Assembly: GCA_027064945.1 (NCBI GenBank)
Contig: JAMOPB010000086.1
Coordinates: forward strand, 1-17,454
Length of the DNA: 17,454 bases
Direction of reading: 5' to 3'
DNA from: Candidatus Cloacimonadota bacterium
Lineage (GTDB): Bacteria; Cloacimonadota; Cloacimonadia; Cloacimonadales; TCS61
Within the stretch, counting starts at the first letter, position 1; each line of letters begins with the position of its first letter. Below are positions 1 to 7,176 of the stretch, in pieces. The position numbers were made by a program, and so were the translations under genes. Below the pieces are notes generated by a model. That model had not been told where the DNA came from and searched no databases. It was given only the letters and a program-made list of their open reading frames with translations.

Positions 1-252
1 AACATCTGGCAAATTCGCTATATGGCAGTGATTCCTGAATATCAGGGCAAACAAGTTGGCAGGAAAATTTTATTAGAATTGGAATATTTAGCTAAAAGAC
101 AAAATGCTAAAGAAATTTTTCTTAATTCGCGTGAAACAGCTGTTGATTTTTATAAGAAAAACGGCTATGAAATTGAATCAGAAGGTAAAACACTTTTTGA
201 TTCTATTAAACATTTCAAAATGAAAAAAATCATATTTAAGGATACAAAATAA
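1..252 (+). CDS. GNAT-family N-acetyltransferase, C-terminal part (5' end outside window)
   Basis: The reading frame is open from base 1 and ends at the TAA at 250-252, so this is the tail of a longer gene. The visible part opens with IRYMAVIPEYQGKQVG, which matches motif A of GNAT acetyltransferases: a beta strand followed by the Q-x-x-G-x-G/A-type loop that holds the acetyl-CoA pyrophosphate. Later, AVDFYKKNGYE matches the usual motif B 'A..fYek.GF' near the end of the fold. The acceptor substrate cannot be told from this part. An internal ATG at 22 is in frame but lies inside motif A, so it is not the real start. The stop codon overlaps the mtnA start by one base (TAATG), so the two genes are in one operon. 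Confidence 0.85.
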   Translation, partial: NIWQIRYMAVIPEYQGKQVGRKILLELEYLAKRQNAKEIFLNSRETAVDFYKKNGYEIESEGKTLFDSIKHFKMKKIIFKDTK

Positions 253-1307
253 TGCAAGTAATGGGAAAACATTACAGAACTGTTTGGATGGAAGATGATA
301 AAGTTTTTCTTATTGAACAAAATAAACTTCCTTTCAAATTTGAAATATTTTCTAGTAATGATTATCACAAAACATGTGATGCAATAAAAAATATGCTGGT
401 TAGAGGTGCCGGAGCAATTGGAACAACTGCCGGTTTCGCAATGGCTCAAGCTTTTCTACAAGCTCCGAAAAATACTTGGAAGAATTTTGTTCAGAACGCA
501 AAAAAAGAGATTGAATCGACTCGCCCGACTGCACAGAATCTATTTTATGCAACCGATAAAGTATATAATGCCGCAATAAATTCACCCACGCCTATTCAGG
601 CTGCACAAGCTGCTGCACAAAATATTTCTGATGAAGATATTGCAGCTTGTGAAAAAATCGGTGAATTGGGAAACACTTTGATAAATAATTCAGCTAATAT
701 CCTTACTCATTGCAATGCAGGTTGGTTGGCTTTCACCGATTTTGGAAGCGCGCTCTCCCCTATCTATAAAGCAGATGCCAGTGGCAAAGATATTTTTGTG
801 TATGTTGATGAAACAAGACCACGCTCACAAGGTGCACGCTTAACAGCCTGGGAACTTCAACAACAAAATATTGCTCATAAAATAATCCCCGATAATGCTG
901 CTGCATATTTCATGCAAAATAAGAAAATTGATCTAATTATTACAGGTGCCGACCGTATTGCTGCAAATGGTGACACAGCAAATAAAATAGGAACTCTTGA
1001 AAAAGCGATTTGTGCTAAGGCATTTGGAATTCCCTTTTATATCGCTGCTCCATCGAGTACTATCGATATAAAATGTTCAAGTGGGAAAAACATCCCCATC
1101 GAATTCCGTTCCGACGAAGAATTGCTTTATCAAACCGGAATAGATAAGTTTGGGAAATCTCATACGATCCGCGTTTGTTCACCTGAATCTGAAGGGATTA
1201 ATCCTGCATTTGATGTAACTCCTGCTGAATATATCACTGCCATTATTACTGAAAAAGGGATCTTTAAACCGGAAGAAATCGAAAATGTTTTCAAACAGGA
1301 GAATTAA
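252..1307 (+). CDS. mtnA: S-methyl-5-thioribose-1-phosphate isomerase
   Basis: MtnA converts the aldose 5-methylthioribose-1-phosphate into the ketose methylthioribulose-1-phosphate in salvage of methylthioadenosine (MTA), a by-product of polyamine synthesis. The 351 residues match the family length. Visible motifs are RGAGAIG at 51-57 (RGAPAIG in many members), THCNAG at 152-157, DETRPRSQGARL in the phosphosugar region (186-197) and TGADRI at 231-236. Cys154 and Asp234 are 80 residues apart and correspond to the catalytic Cys/Asp pair known from Bacillus subtilis MtnA. Related eIF2B-alpha-like proteins and ribose-1,5-bisphosphate isomerases share the fold, but the THCNAG and RGAxAIG motifs favour MtnA. 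The ATG at 252 is preferred over Met4 because AAGGA at 238-242 sits at a suitable distance from it. The next gene, a likely MTA deaminase, fits the same pathway. Confidence 0.93.
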   Translation: MQVMGKHYRTVWMEDDKVFLIEQNKLPFKFEIFSSNDYHKTCDAIKNMLVRGAGAIGTTAGFAMAQAFLQAPKNTWKNFVQNAKKEIESTRPTAQNLFYATDKVYNAAINSPTPIQAAQAAAQNISDEDIAACEKIGELGNTLINNSANILTHCNAGWLAFTDFGSALSPIYKADASGKDIFVYVDETRPRSQGARLTAWELQQQNIAHKIIPDNAAAYFMQNKKIDLIITGADRIAANGDTANKIGTLEKAICAKAFGIPFYIAAPSSTIDIKCSSGKNIPIEFRSDEELLYQTGIDKFGKSHTIRVCSPESEGINPAFDVTPAEYITAIITEKGIFKPEEIENVFKQEN

Positions 1308-2600
1308 ATGATAAAAGCAGATTTAATTATTAGGAATGGCTATATCTTAGATTTTGAAAAAAATGGTGATGAATTTTTAAAACAAGATATTGTAATTAAT
1401 TCCGGAAAAATAGTATTTATCGGTAAAGCTACAAGTTATGTTGCTTCAAAGGAAATTGATGCAAATGAGAAAATTGTGATGCCGGGATTTGTGGACACTC
1501 ATACTCATATCGGAATGAGTTATTTTAAAGGTATCGCAGATGATTTACCATTGATGGATTGGTTACAAAATCATATTTGGCCTTTGGAATCGAATTTTCT
1601 AAATCCTGAATTTGTTTATGATGCATCTTTGTTCGGTTGTGCAGAATTGATTAAAAATGGGATAACACATTTTAATGACATGTATTTCTTCGAAGATCAA
1701 ACAGCAAAAGCTGCTAAAAAAATTGGCATTCGTGCAACTCTTGGCGAAGGAATTTTAGATCATAATGCTGATAAATCTATTCAGATTACTCGGGATCTAT
1801 ATTACCAATATAAAGATGATAATCTTATTGATATATCAGTTGCACCGCATGCAATTTATACTTGTAATAGGGGAAATCTGATTAAAGCTAGGGATTTAGC
1901 TATTGAATTAGGATTAAAAATCCATATCCATCTCAATGAATCTGAATTTGAAGTAAAAGAATCTATGCGTAATTTTGGGAAAAAACCTGTTGAATATTTA
2001 GATGAATTCGATTTTTTTCAAGTTCCAACTATTTCAGCTCATTCACTTTGGTTAGATGAGAATGAGCAGAAGATTTTTTCAAAAAAGAATGTTACCGCTT
2101 CCATTAATGCAAGTAGTAATTATAAATTGGCAAACGGAATTAATTCTTTTAAGAATTATTTAAAAAACGGAGTAAACCTTAGTTTTGGAACGGATAGTGT
2201 AGCAAGTAATAATAATCTTAGCATGCTTTCAGAAATAAATATTTTTTCTAAAGTTCAAAAAGCACTTATTCATGATTCCACATTCCTACCGGCAAAAGAA
2301 GTTCTAAAAATGGCAACCGTAAATGGAGCCAATGTATTAGATAACCACTTTAATAGTGCCAAGTTAGAGATTGGAAACAATGCCGACATCATTACAGTTG
2401 ATGTAGATAATATTCAATCTCAACCTTTGTATAATATGTTTTCTCAATTAGTTTATTCCATAGAATCTGAACAGATAAAAGATGTAATAATTGACGGAAA
2501 AACTATAATGATTAATCGTAAACTTGTGAATGTGGATGAGTCGGAATTGCTGAAAAAAGCAAAATACTGGCGCGAAAAAATAACCTTTTACCAAAAATAG
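1308..2600 (+). CDS. mtaD: Amidohydrolase, probable 5'-methylthioadenosine / S-adenosylhomocysteine deaminase
   Basis: This is a metal-dependent amidohydrolase of the ATZ/TRZ-MtaD group, probably removing the 6-amino group of methylthioadenosine or S-adenosylhomocysteine to give the inosine analogue. The 430 residues carry the metal site in order: HTH at 65-67, His208 in HIHLNE with Glu211, His245 in SAHSLW, and Asp296 in FGTDSVASNN. The segment FKGIADDLPLMDWLQNHIWP (73-92) is typical of MTA/SAH deaminases and helps separate them from plain cytosine or guanine deaminases. AGGAG at 1297-1301 lies six bases before the ATG, which directly follows the mtnA stop. Pairing with mtnA supports a role in MTA salvage through methylthioinosine. 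Exact substrate is inferred; a related adenosine or 5'-deoxyadenosine deaminase is possible. Confidence 0.82.
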   Translation: MIKADLIIRNGYILDFEKNGDEFLKQDIVINSGKIVFIGKATSYVASKEIDANEKIVMPGFVDTHTHIGMSYFKGIADDLPLMDWLQNHIWPLESNFLNPEFVYDASLFGCAELIKNGITHFNDMYFFEDQTAKAAKKIGIRATLGEGILDHNADKSIQITRDLYYQYKDDNLIDISVAPHAIYTCNRGNLIKARDLAIELGLKIHIHLNESEFEVKESMRNFGKKPVEYLDEFDFFQVPTISAHSLWLDENEQKIFSKKNVTASINASSNYKLANGINSFKNYLKNGVNLSFGTDSVASNNNLSMLSEINIFSKVQKALIHDSTFLPAKEVLKMATVNGANVLDNHFNSAKLEIGNNADIITVDVDNIQSQPLYNMFSQLVYSIESEQIKDVIIDGKTIMINRKLVNVDESELLKKAKYWREKITFYQK

Positions 2601-2609
2601 GAGGAAATC

Positions 2610-2834
2610 ATGACTATTATTGAAGTTGACAAAAATCTATTTGTAAACATGAAGCAAGTATTTAGAATCGAGTTGATCCAAATTGAAAAGAGTGATCGTT
2701 GTTATATAAAATTTCATAGCTCTGGTGGTGAATATGCCATTAGTCGTGAATTTCCAAGTGATGTGGCTGCTAGAGACTGGTTAAGTCTTAGTGTTATAAG
2801 ATCTTCAGGATCTAATGAAATTTTAGAGTTATAG
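2610..2834 (+). CDS. Small protein of unknown function (74 residues)
   Basis: I do not recognise this protein. It starts at an ATG with a strong GAGG site that overlaps the stop codon of the deaminase gene (2598-2604), and its own TAG overlaps the ribosome binding site of the next gene, so it is clearly translated as part of the operon. The chain alternates hydrophobic and polar residues (NLFVNMKQVFRIELI, CYIKFHSSGGEYAIS), which suggests a small beta-rich domain, then a short helix-like stretch SDVAARDWLSLSVI and a polar tail. There is no signal peptide or membrane segment, and one cysteine (residue 31). The 'vN...v..IE......I.f..G' pattern loosely recalls small LytTR-like or PH-like beta folds, but this is only a resemblance and no function is proposed. 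Confidence 0.75.
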   Translation: MTIIEVDKNLFVNMKQVFRIELIQIEKSDRCYIKFHSSGGEYAISREFPSDVAARDWLSLSVIRSSGSNEILEL

Positions 2835-2845
2835 GAGAAATAATA

Positions 2846-3145
2846 ATGAAAGGAAAACAAAAAGCGTGGCTTAAGAAAAAAGCCCATAATATGCCGGTAA
2901 ATGTTATGATCGGTGATAAAGGTATAACAGAAAGTTTAGTAAAAAGTATGGAAGATAATTTACAAGCAAATGAACTTGTGAAAATATCAATTTCACACCC
3001 TGACCGTGATGTTAGAAAAGAGATAAGTGAAGAATTGGCAGATAAAACCGAAAGCTTTATTGTAGCAATAATTGGTAAAACAACTATTTTCTATAGAGAA
3101 AATCCTGAAACAAAACACTATTCTAAGGAACTAGGAAAGTTATAA
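2846..3145 (+). CDS. yhbY: YhbY/CRS1-type (CRM domain) RNA-binding protein
   Basis: The 99-residue protein is a single CRM domain, the length usual for bacterial YhbY. It shows the family pattern: a basic helix with KQKAWLKKKAHN (4-15), the strand VNVMIGDKGIT (18-28) containing the GxxG-type loop GDKG, ANELVKISI (41-49), then VAIIGKTTIFYREN (72-85). YhbY in E. coli associates with precursor 50S ribosomal subunits, so a role in large-subunit assembly is likely. AGGAG at 2833-2837 is eight bases before the ATG. The stop codon overlaps the ATG of the following membrane protein gene (TAATG), which suggests coupled translation. Confidence 0.9.
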   Translation: MKGKQKAWLKKKAHNMPVNVMIGDKGITESLVKSMEDNLQANELVKISISHPDRDVRKEISEELADKTESFIVAIIGKTTIFYRENPETKHYSKELGKL

Positions 3146-3609
3146 TGCATAATTTTGAAGGTATAATATTTAATAATGGTTATATGGATATAGTTGTTGT
3201 ATCACTTTTCACAGCTCAAGCTTTGAAAGTGATAATTGCTACTTTTCGCGAAAAAAAGCTGAACTTCCGATACTTTTTGGATACAGGCCGTATGCCAAGT
3301 TCTCATTCGGCAAGTGTTGTTTCCTTAGCTGCTGCAATCGCTTTTGTAGAAGGTGTATCATCCACAAACTTTGCGATTAGCGCTTGCTTTGCTTCAGTAG
3401 TGATGTATGATGCTACCGGAGTAAGAAGAGCAGCAGGTTTCCAAGCACAAATTCTTAATAAAATTGTTGATGGAATTTGGAAAAAAGAAGGTAGAAAACT
3501 ATTAGATAAAAATCTAAAAGAATTTATAGGTCATACTCCAATGGAAGTTTTTTGGGGTGCTATTTTAGGCATTTTAATCGCTTTTCTAATGACAATTAAT
3601 GTTAAATAG
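3145..3609 (+). CDS. Divergent PAP2-family (DUF212, YuiD-like) membrane protein
   Basis: This 154-residue protein carries the hallmarks of the DUF212 family, which is distantly related to PAP2 acid phosphatases: GRMPSSHSAS at 48-57, YDATGVRRAAGFQAQILN (88-105) and GHTPMEVFWGAILGI (129-143). The conserved SxxHSA-type segment resembles the PAP2 phosphatase motif, so a lipid-phosphate phosphatase activity is often supposed, but no reaction is established that I can name. Hydrophobic stretches near residues 13-32, 56-70, 74-88 and 136-151 indicate an inner-membrane protein. It is the last gene of the operon: the start overlaps the yhbY stop by one base and a strong terminator begins about 20 bases after its stop codon. 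Confidence 0.87.
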   Translation: MHNFEGIIFNNGYMDIVVVSLFTAQALKVIIATFREKKLNFRYFLDTGRMPSSHSASVVSLAAAIAFVEGVSSTNFAISACFASVVMYDATGVRRAAGFQAQILNKIVDGIWKKEGRKLLDKNLKEFIGHTPMEVFWGAILGILIAFLMTINVK

Positions 3610-3628
3610 CATTTGATACAATTTGCTG

Positions 3629-3664
3629 AAAGGGTTGCTTTTATCAAGTAACCCTTTCTTTTTA
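3629..3664 (+). terminator. Rho-independent terminator of the mtnA-yhbY operon
   Basis: AAAGGGTTGCTT (3629-3640) pairs with AAGTAACCCTTT (3646-3657) through one G-T wobble around a five-base loop, and is followed by CTTTTT. It sits 20 bases downstream of the DUF212 stop codon. Confidence 0.9.
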
Positions 3665-3689
3665 ATAAAAATTATTTATAAATTTATCA

Positions 3690-3917
3690 ATTTCCAATCT
3701 CGGAAATGCAATTCATTCAAGCTCAAAAGCAGTCCTTCATACTCATATTTTTTGGAATAATTCCCTAACATAGAAATCAAAACGTTTCCTAATTGAACTA
3801 CTGTATCAAAGATAAATAAAAACTTATAGAGCAGTTGTAAAATGAATCACATAATAAATCCTTGAAAAGTAATTGCCCTTTATTTTGCTTGTTTAATCAT
3901 TCTGATTAAGATATCGG
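3690..3917 (-). pseudogene. Fragment of a DDE (IS4-superfamily-like) transposase gene
   Basis: Read on the minus strand, this stretch lines up with the middle of the transposase relic at 16487-16705. Over 3817-3706 against 16587-16698 I count 92 identical bases of 112 with no gap. Further upstream, CCGATATC followed by AATCAGAAT, AAGCAAA, GATTCAT and TACAACTG are shared in the same order, with one inserted and one deleted base. The minus-strand translation contains FIFDT, VLISML and LSLNEL, as does the other copy, and TGATTCATTTTACAAC corresponds to the DSWYNC region, now out of frame. It holds about 75 codons, has no start or either end, and has indels and an in-frame stop, so it is not functional. 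Similarity stops at about 3917 on one side and fades towards the terminator on the other. It is an old insertion remnant of the same or a sister insertion sequence. Confidence 0.85.
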
Positions 3918-4157
3918 AAAAATTAGATTTAATCCCACAAAACCAAAGCAACCAACTACTAAGAAAATTTCAAATTCTTATACCGAACCAAAAAAGAAAG
4001 TTTCGAATTACTCCAATTTTCCATTATTAACAACATTTGTAATTTATTCTTCTAATTGCTAATATTTATCTCAGAAAATATTTAGCCGTTTTAGAAAAAA
4101 TTAAATCGGTGTTTTTGGGAATATTTGCTAGATAAAAAAACTGAAACTATAATTTTA
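3918..4157. other. Non-coding spacer before the skp-lpx operon
   Basis: No reading frame here is supported by a ribosome binding site or a recognisable protein on either strand. The stretch is very AT-rich. I looked for further transposase similarity continuing from the relic at 3690-3917 and could not see any by eye, so it may be original promoter-upstream DNA or insertion sequence decayed beyond recognition. Confidence 0.5.
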
Positions 4158-4186
4158 TTGACTCAATAGAGGAGTTTATAGAAAAT
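4158..4186 (+). promoter_or_regulatory. Possible promoter region of the skp-lpxD-lpxC/fabZ-lpxA operon
   Basis: TTGACT at 4158-4163 is a good -35-like hexamer, about 60 bases upstream of the skp start. The matching -10 is weak: GAAAAT lies at a 17-base spacing and TATAGA overlaps nearby at a shorter one. A promoter must lie somewhere in 3665-4222 because the preceding operon ends in a terminator, but the exact position is uncertain. Confidence 0.25.
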
Positions 4187-4222
4187 GGATGAAATTTAAA
4201 AAATTAAACTCGGAGGTACATA

Positions 4223-4744
4223 ATGAAGAAAATATTATTAGTTGGATTGTTGTTAGTAGGCTTATTTACTGCTGTTTTTGCAGAATCAAATAAGATTGCT
4301 TACATAGATTCTGATAAAATAATGCGTGAAAGCGCTGACACAATTGAAGCTCAAAAAACTTTAATGGATCAAAAGCAAAAATGGGAAGATGAGATAAACG
4401 AAATGGATAAAGAGATTGAAGCTCTTTACAATGATTATGATAGCAAGCAAGTGATGATGACCGAAACAGCAAAAAAAGAAGCACAAAATAAAATCCAAGA
4501 ACTTTCAATGCAGCGTCAAAATAAAGTTCAAGAATATTTTGGTGAAAACGGTCTGTTCATTCAAAAACAAAATGAGTTATTAACTCCCATCTTGAAAAAA
4601 ATGCAATCGGTAATTGATAAAGTTTCAGTGGAAAATAATTATTCAATGGTTTTTGATGTATCAGCTGGAAGTGTTTTATATGCTAAACCAAATCTTGATA
4701 TCACAGATTTAATAATAGAAGAGTTAGAAAATTATACTGAATAA
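4223..4744 (+). CDS. skp: Skp/OmpH-family periplasmic chaperone
   Basis: The 173-residue protein starts with a clear Sec signal peptide: MKK, a hydrophobic core to about residue 17, and an AVFA|E cleavage site after Ala20. The mature part follows the OmpH pattern: a short beta segment NKIAYIDSDKIM (23-34), a long charged coiled-coil from about 38 to 135 that forms the Skp tentacles, and a closing strand segment NYSMVFDVSAGSVLYA (139-154). Skp binds unfolded outer-membrane proteins in the periplasm and hands them to the BAM complex. GGAGG at 4212-4216 is six bases before the ATG. It is first in an operon with lipid A genes, an arrangement widespread in Gram-negative bacteria. bamA, often found just upstream, is absent here and the spacer holds an insertion-sequence relic instead. 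Confidence 0.9.
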   Translation: MKKILLVGLLLVGLFTAVFAESNKIAYIDSDKIMRESADTIEAQKTLMDQKQKWEDEINEMDKEIEALYNDYDSKQVMMTETAKKEAQNKIQELSMQRQNKVQEYFGENGLFIQKQNELLTPILKKMQSVIDKVSVENNYSMVFDVSAGSVLYAKPNLDITDLIIEELENYTE

Positions 4745-4746
4745 TT

Positions 4747-5778
4747 ATGAAGCGATTTAAAAATCCTTTATCAACCGAAAATATTTTAAAGCAAGTTGGC
4801 TTAGAATCAGTATATTCCAAAGAGAAATATTTTGATAATGTTGCTCAACTAACTGAAGCTAATCAAGCTTCAGTTTGCTTTTTTGAAAACAAGAAATATG
4901 TTGATCATTTAAAAGAAACTAAAGCCGGATTGATATTTGTTCCGGAAGATTTCGATATTGATCTACCTCAGACTACAATTATCAAATCTCCTCAACCTTA
5001 TATGCATTTTATGATTTTATTAAAAGCTTGGTTAGCTTTGGAAAATCAAGTTATAGCTTTCATAGCAGAATCCGCTGTAATAGATAAAACTGTTAAAATA
5101 GGTGAAAATGTTTTTATTGGAGAAAATGTAGTTATTTCAAAAAACAGTTCAATCGGTGATCATAGCAAAATAGAAGCAAATTGTGTAATTAAAGAAAATG
5201 TAGAGATCGGTTCTCATACACATTTTCATCCTAACGTAGTTATTTATCAGGACTGTAAAATTGGGAATTATAATATTTTACATTCCGGAGTAGTAATTGG
5301 TGCTGATGGATTCGGATACATATTTCATAATAATGAGCATCACAAAGTTCCACAAGTAGGTAATGTGATTTTAGAGGATAATGTAGAGATCGGTGCAAAT
5401 AGTTGCGTTGATCGAGGTACACTATCTTCCACCATTATCCAAGCAGGAACAAAATTGGATAATTTAGTACAAGTCGGCCATAATTGCAAGATTGGGAAAA
5501 ACACGGTTTTATGTGCTCAAGTAGGATTAGCCGGCAGCACAGAAATCGGAAATGTTGTTTTCATTGCCGGTCAAGCAGGTCTTGCAGGTCATTTAAAAGT
5601 AGAAGATTATGTTCAGATTGGTGCACAATCTGGAGTAACCAATAGTATTAAAAAAGGTGAAAAAGTTTTTGGGACTCCGGCTATCGATGCAAAATTGCGT
5701 AAAAAAATAATGGTTTCAGAAAAGAAATTACCGGAAATTGCAAAAGCTTTTAAACGTGAGCAAAGGGAAAGAAAATGA
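4747..5778 (+). CDS. lpxD: UDP-3-O-acylglucosamine N-acyltransferase
   Basis: LpxD transfers a 3-hydroxyacyl chain from acyl-ACP to the 2-amino group of UDP-3-O-acylglucosamine, the third step of lipid A synthesis, in the cytoplasm. The 343 residues match the family. An N-terminal uridine-binding domain (about 1-100) is followed by a left-handed beta helix of hexapeptide repeats (about 105-300; VKIGEN, VFIGEN, VEIGSH, CKIGNY and so on). The long family signature GVVIGADGFGY (181-191) and VQVGHNCKIG (241-250) are present; His245 corresponds to the catalytic base (His239 in E. coli). The C-terminal helix carries many Lys and Arg. I see no good ribosome binding site: the ATG is two bases after the skp stop, so translation is probably coupled. 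Its end overlaps lpxC by four bases (ATGA). Confidence 0.95.
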   Translation: MKRFKNPLSTENILKQVGLESVYSKEKYFDNVAQLTEANQASVCFFENKKYVDHLKETKAGLIFVPEDFDIDLPQTTIIKSPQPYMHFMILLKAWLALENQVIAFIAESAVIDKTVKIGENVFIGENVVISKNSSIGDHSKIEANCVIKENVEIGSHTHFHPNVVIYQDCKIGNYNILHSGVVIGADGFGYIFHNNEHHKVPQVGNVILEDNVEIGANSCVDRGTLSSTIIQAGTKLDNLVQVGHNCKIGKNTVLCAQVGLAGSTEIGNVVFIAGQAGLAGHLKVEDYVQIGAQSGVTNSIKKGEKVFGTPAIDAKLRKKIMVSEKKLPEIAKAFKREQRERK

Positions 5779-7166
5779 ACGAATTTAAACAAACTATTAA
5801 AGGTGAGATAAGTTATCGTGGTGTTGGCTTACATTCCGGCGAAGTATCAACTTTAACATTTAAACCGGCCCAAGCAGATGAAGGAATAGTATTCGTCAGA
5901 ACTGATTTGGAAAATAATCCTGAAATACCGGCAGATATCGATCATGTGATTGATATTTCCAGAGGAACTACAATTGGTGTAAATGGTGCATCTGTTGCTA
6001 CAATAGAACATGTTTTAGCAGCAGTAAAAGGTTTGAATATAGATAATATTAGAATTGAAGTTTCAGGACCGGAAGTTCCAGTGGCAGATGGTAGCGCTAT
6101 TATATTTATCGAATTATTGAAAAAAGTGGGAATCGTAACTCAGGAATCTGAAAGAGAATATTTGGAAATTGAAGAACCTATTTCTTTTTCCGCACCTGCT
6201 GATAATGTAGATATTGTAATTGTTCCTTCAGATGATTTGAAAGTTACTTTTATGGTTGATTATCAACAGAAGGCATTGGGAACACAATATACAACTATGC
6301 AATCGCTTAAAGATTTCGAAAGTGATTTTGCTTCAGCAAGAACATTCTGTTTCTTACACGAGATTATCATGCTTAAGGAAGCCGGATTAATTAAAGGTGG
6401 GTCTTTGGATAATGCAGTAGTTGTGGCAAATCCTCAAACTCCTATTGAAGAAATAGATAAACTAAGAGAAATTTTCCATATTGAAGAAGAAATTTACGTA
6501 GGCAAAGATGGTTTATTAAATCACAGACCACTGCGTTATTATAATGAATTTGTAAGACACAAAGTTTTGGATTTAATTGGTGACGTGGCATTATTAGGAG
6601 TTCCAATTAAAGGACATTTTTTAGCTGCCAGATCAGGTCATAAAACGAATGTAGAATTGGTTAAGAAATTACGCAAGATATACAAAAAGCAGCAATTACA
6701 GAAAATATATCAGAAGAAAAAATCTAGCGAAGTTATTTTTGATATCGATGCAATTCAAAAAATTCTGCCTCACCGTTATCCATTCTTATTAGTGGACAAA
6801 ATCACAGAATTTGAAGCAGGAGAGAAAATTGTAGGACTAAAAAATGTTACCATTAATGAACCATTTTTTAACGGGCATTTCCCTGGTCATCCCGTTATGC
6901 CTGGTGTTCTAATAGTAGAAGCAATGGCTCAGACAGGTGGAATTATGTTATTAAATTCTTATGATGAGCCTGAAAAATATGTAGCTTATTTTGCTTCAAT
7001 CAACAATGTGAAATTCCGTAAACCGGTAAAACCTGGCGATACTTTACGATTTGAATTGAAAGTAATATCAATAAAGCGGGGAGTTGCAAAAATGCATGGA
7101 GACGCTTATGTAGGTTCTACCAAAGTTACTGAAGCGGATTTCATGGCTAAAGTAGTGGATAAATAG
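5775..7166 (+). CDS. lpxC/fabZ: Bifunctional LpxC-FabZ: UDP-3-O-acyl-GlcNAc deacetylase fused to 3-hydroxyacyl-ACP dehydratase
   Basis: One 463-residue frame carries two complete enzymes. LpxC (about 1-300) removes the acetyl group from UDP-3-O-acyl-GlcNAc, the committed step of lipid A synthesis. Its zinc ligands are His79 (EHVLAA), His262 and Asp266 (RHKVLDLIGD), with His289 (SGHKTN) as the active-site histidine. FabZ (about 320-463) dehydrates 3-hydroxyacyl-ACP. It shows LPHRYPFLLVD (331-341), the catalytic His368 in GHFPGHPVMPG and Glu382 in VEAMAQ, spaced 14 residues apart as in known FabZ. A Lys/Gln-rich linker of about 20 residues (301-319) joins them, with no stop or new start. This fusion is known from Bacteroidetes and relatives. 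It joins two enzymes that compete for or act around the same 3-hydroxyacyl-ACP pool. The start overlaps lpxD by four bases. Confidence 0.95.
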   Translation: MNEFKQTIKGEISYRGVGLHSGEVSTLTFKPAQADEGIVFVRTDLENNPEIPADIDHVIDISRGTTIGVNGASVATIEHVLAAVKGLNIDNIRIEVSGPEVPVADGSAIIFIELLKKVGIVTQESEREYLEIEEPISFSAPADNVDIVIVPSDDLKVTFMVDYQQKALGTQYTTMQSLKDFESDFASARTFCFLHEIIMLKEAGLIKGGSLDNAVVVANPQTPIEEIDKLREIFHIEEEIYVGKDGLLNHRPLRYYNEFVRHKVLDLIGDVALLGVPIKGHFLAARSGHKTNVELVKKLRKIYKKQQLQKIYQKKKSSEVIFDIDAIQKILPHRYPFLLVDKITEFEAGEKIVGLKNVTINEPFFNGHFPGHPVMPGVLIVEAMAQTGGIMLLNSYDEPEKYVAYFASINNVKFRKPVKPGDTLRFELKVISIKRGVAKMHGDAYVGSTKVTEADFMAKVVDK

Positions 7167-7176
7167 GAGTAATTTG

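Noticed and set aside
3706..3768. Twenty-codon plus-strand frame starting at ATG 3706
   Set aside because: It has no ribosome binding site and is exactly antisense to the transposase fragment.
7174..7176. TTG at 7174 as the lpxA start
   Set aside because: It lies only four bases after AGGAG, whereas the next codon, ATG at 7177, has better spacing and is a stronger start.
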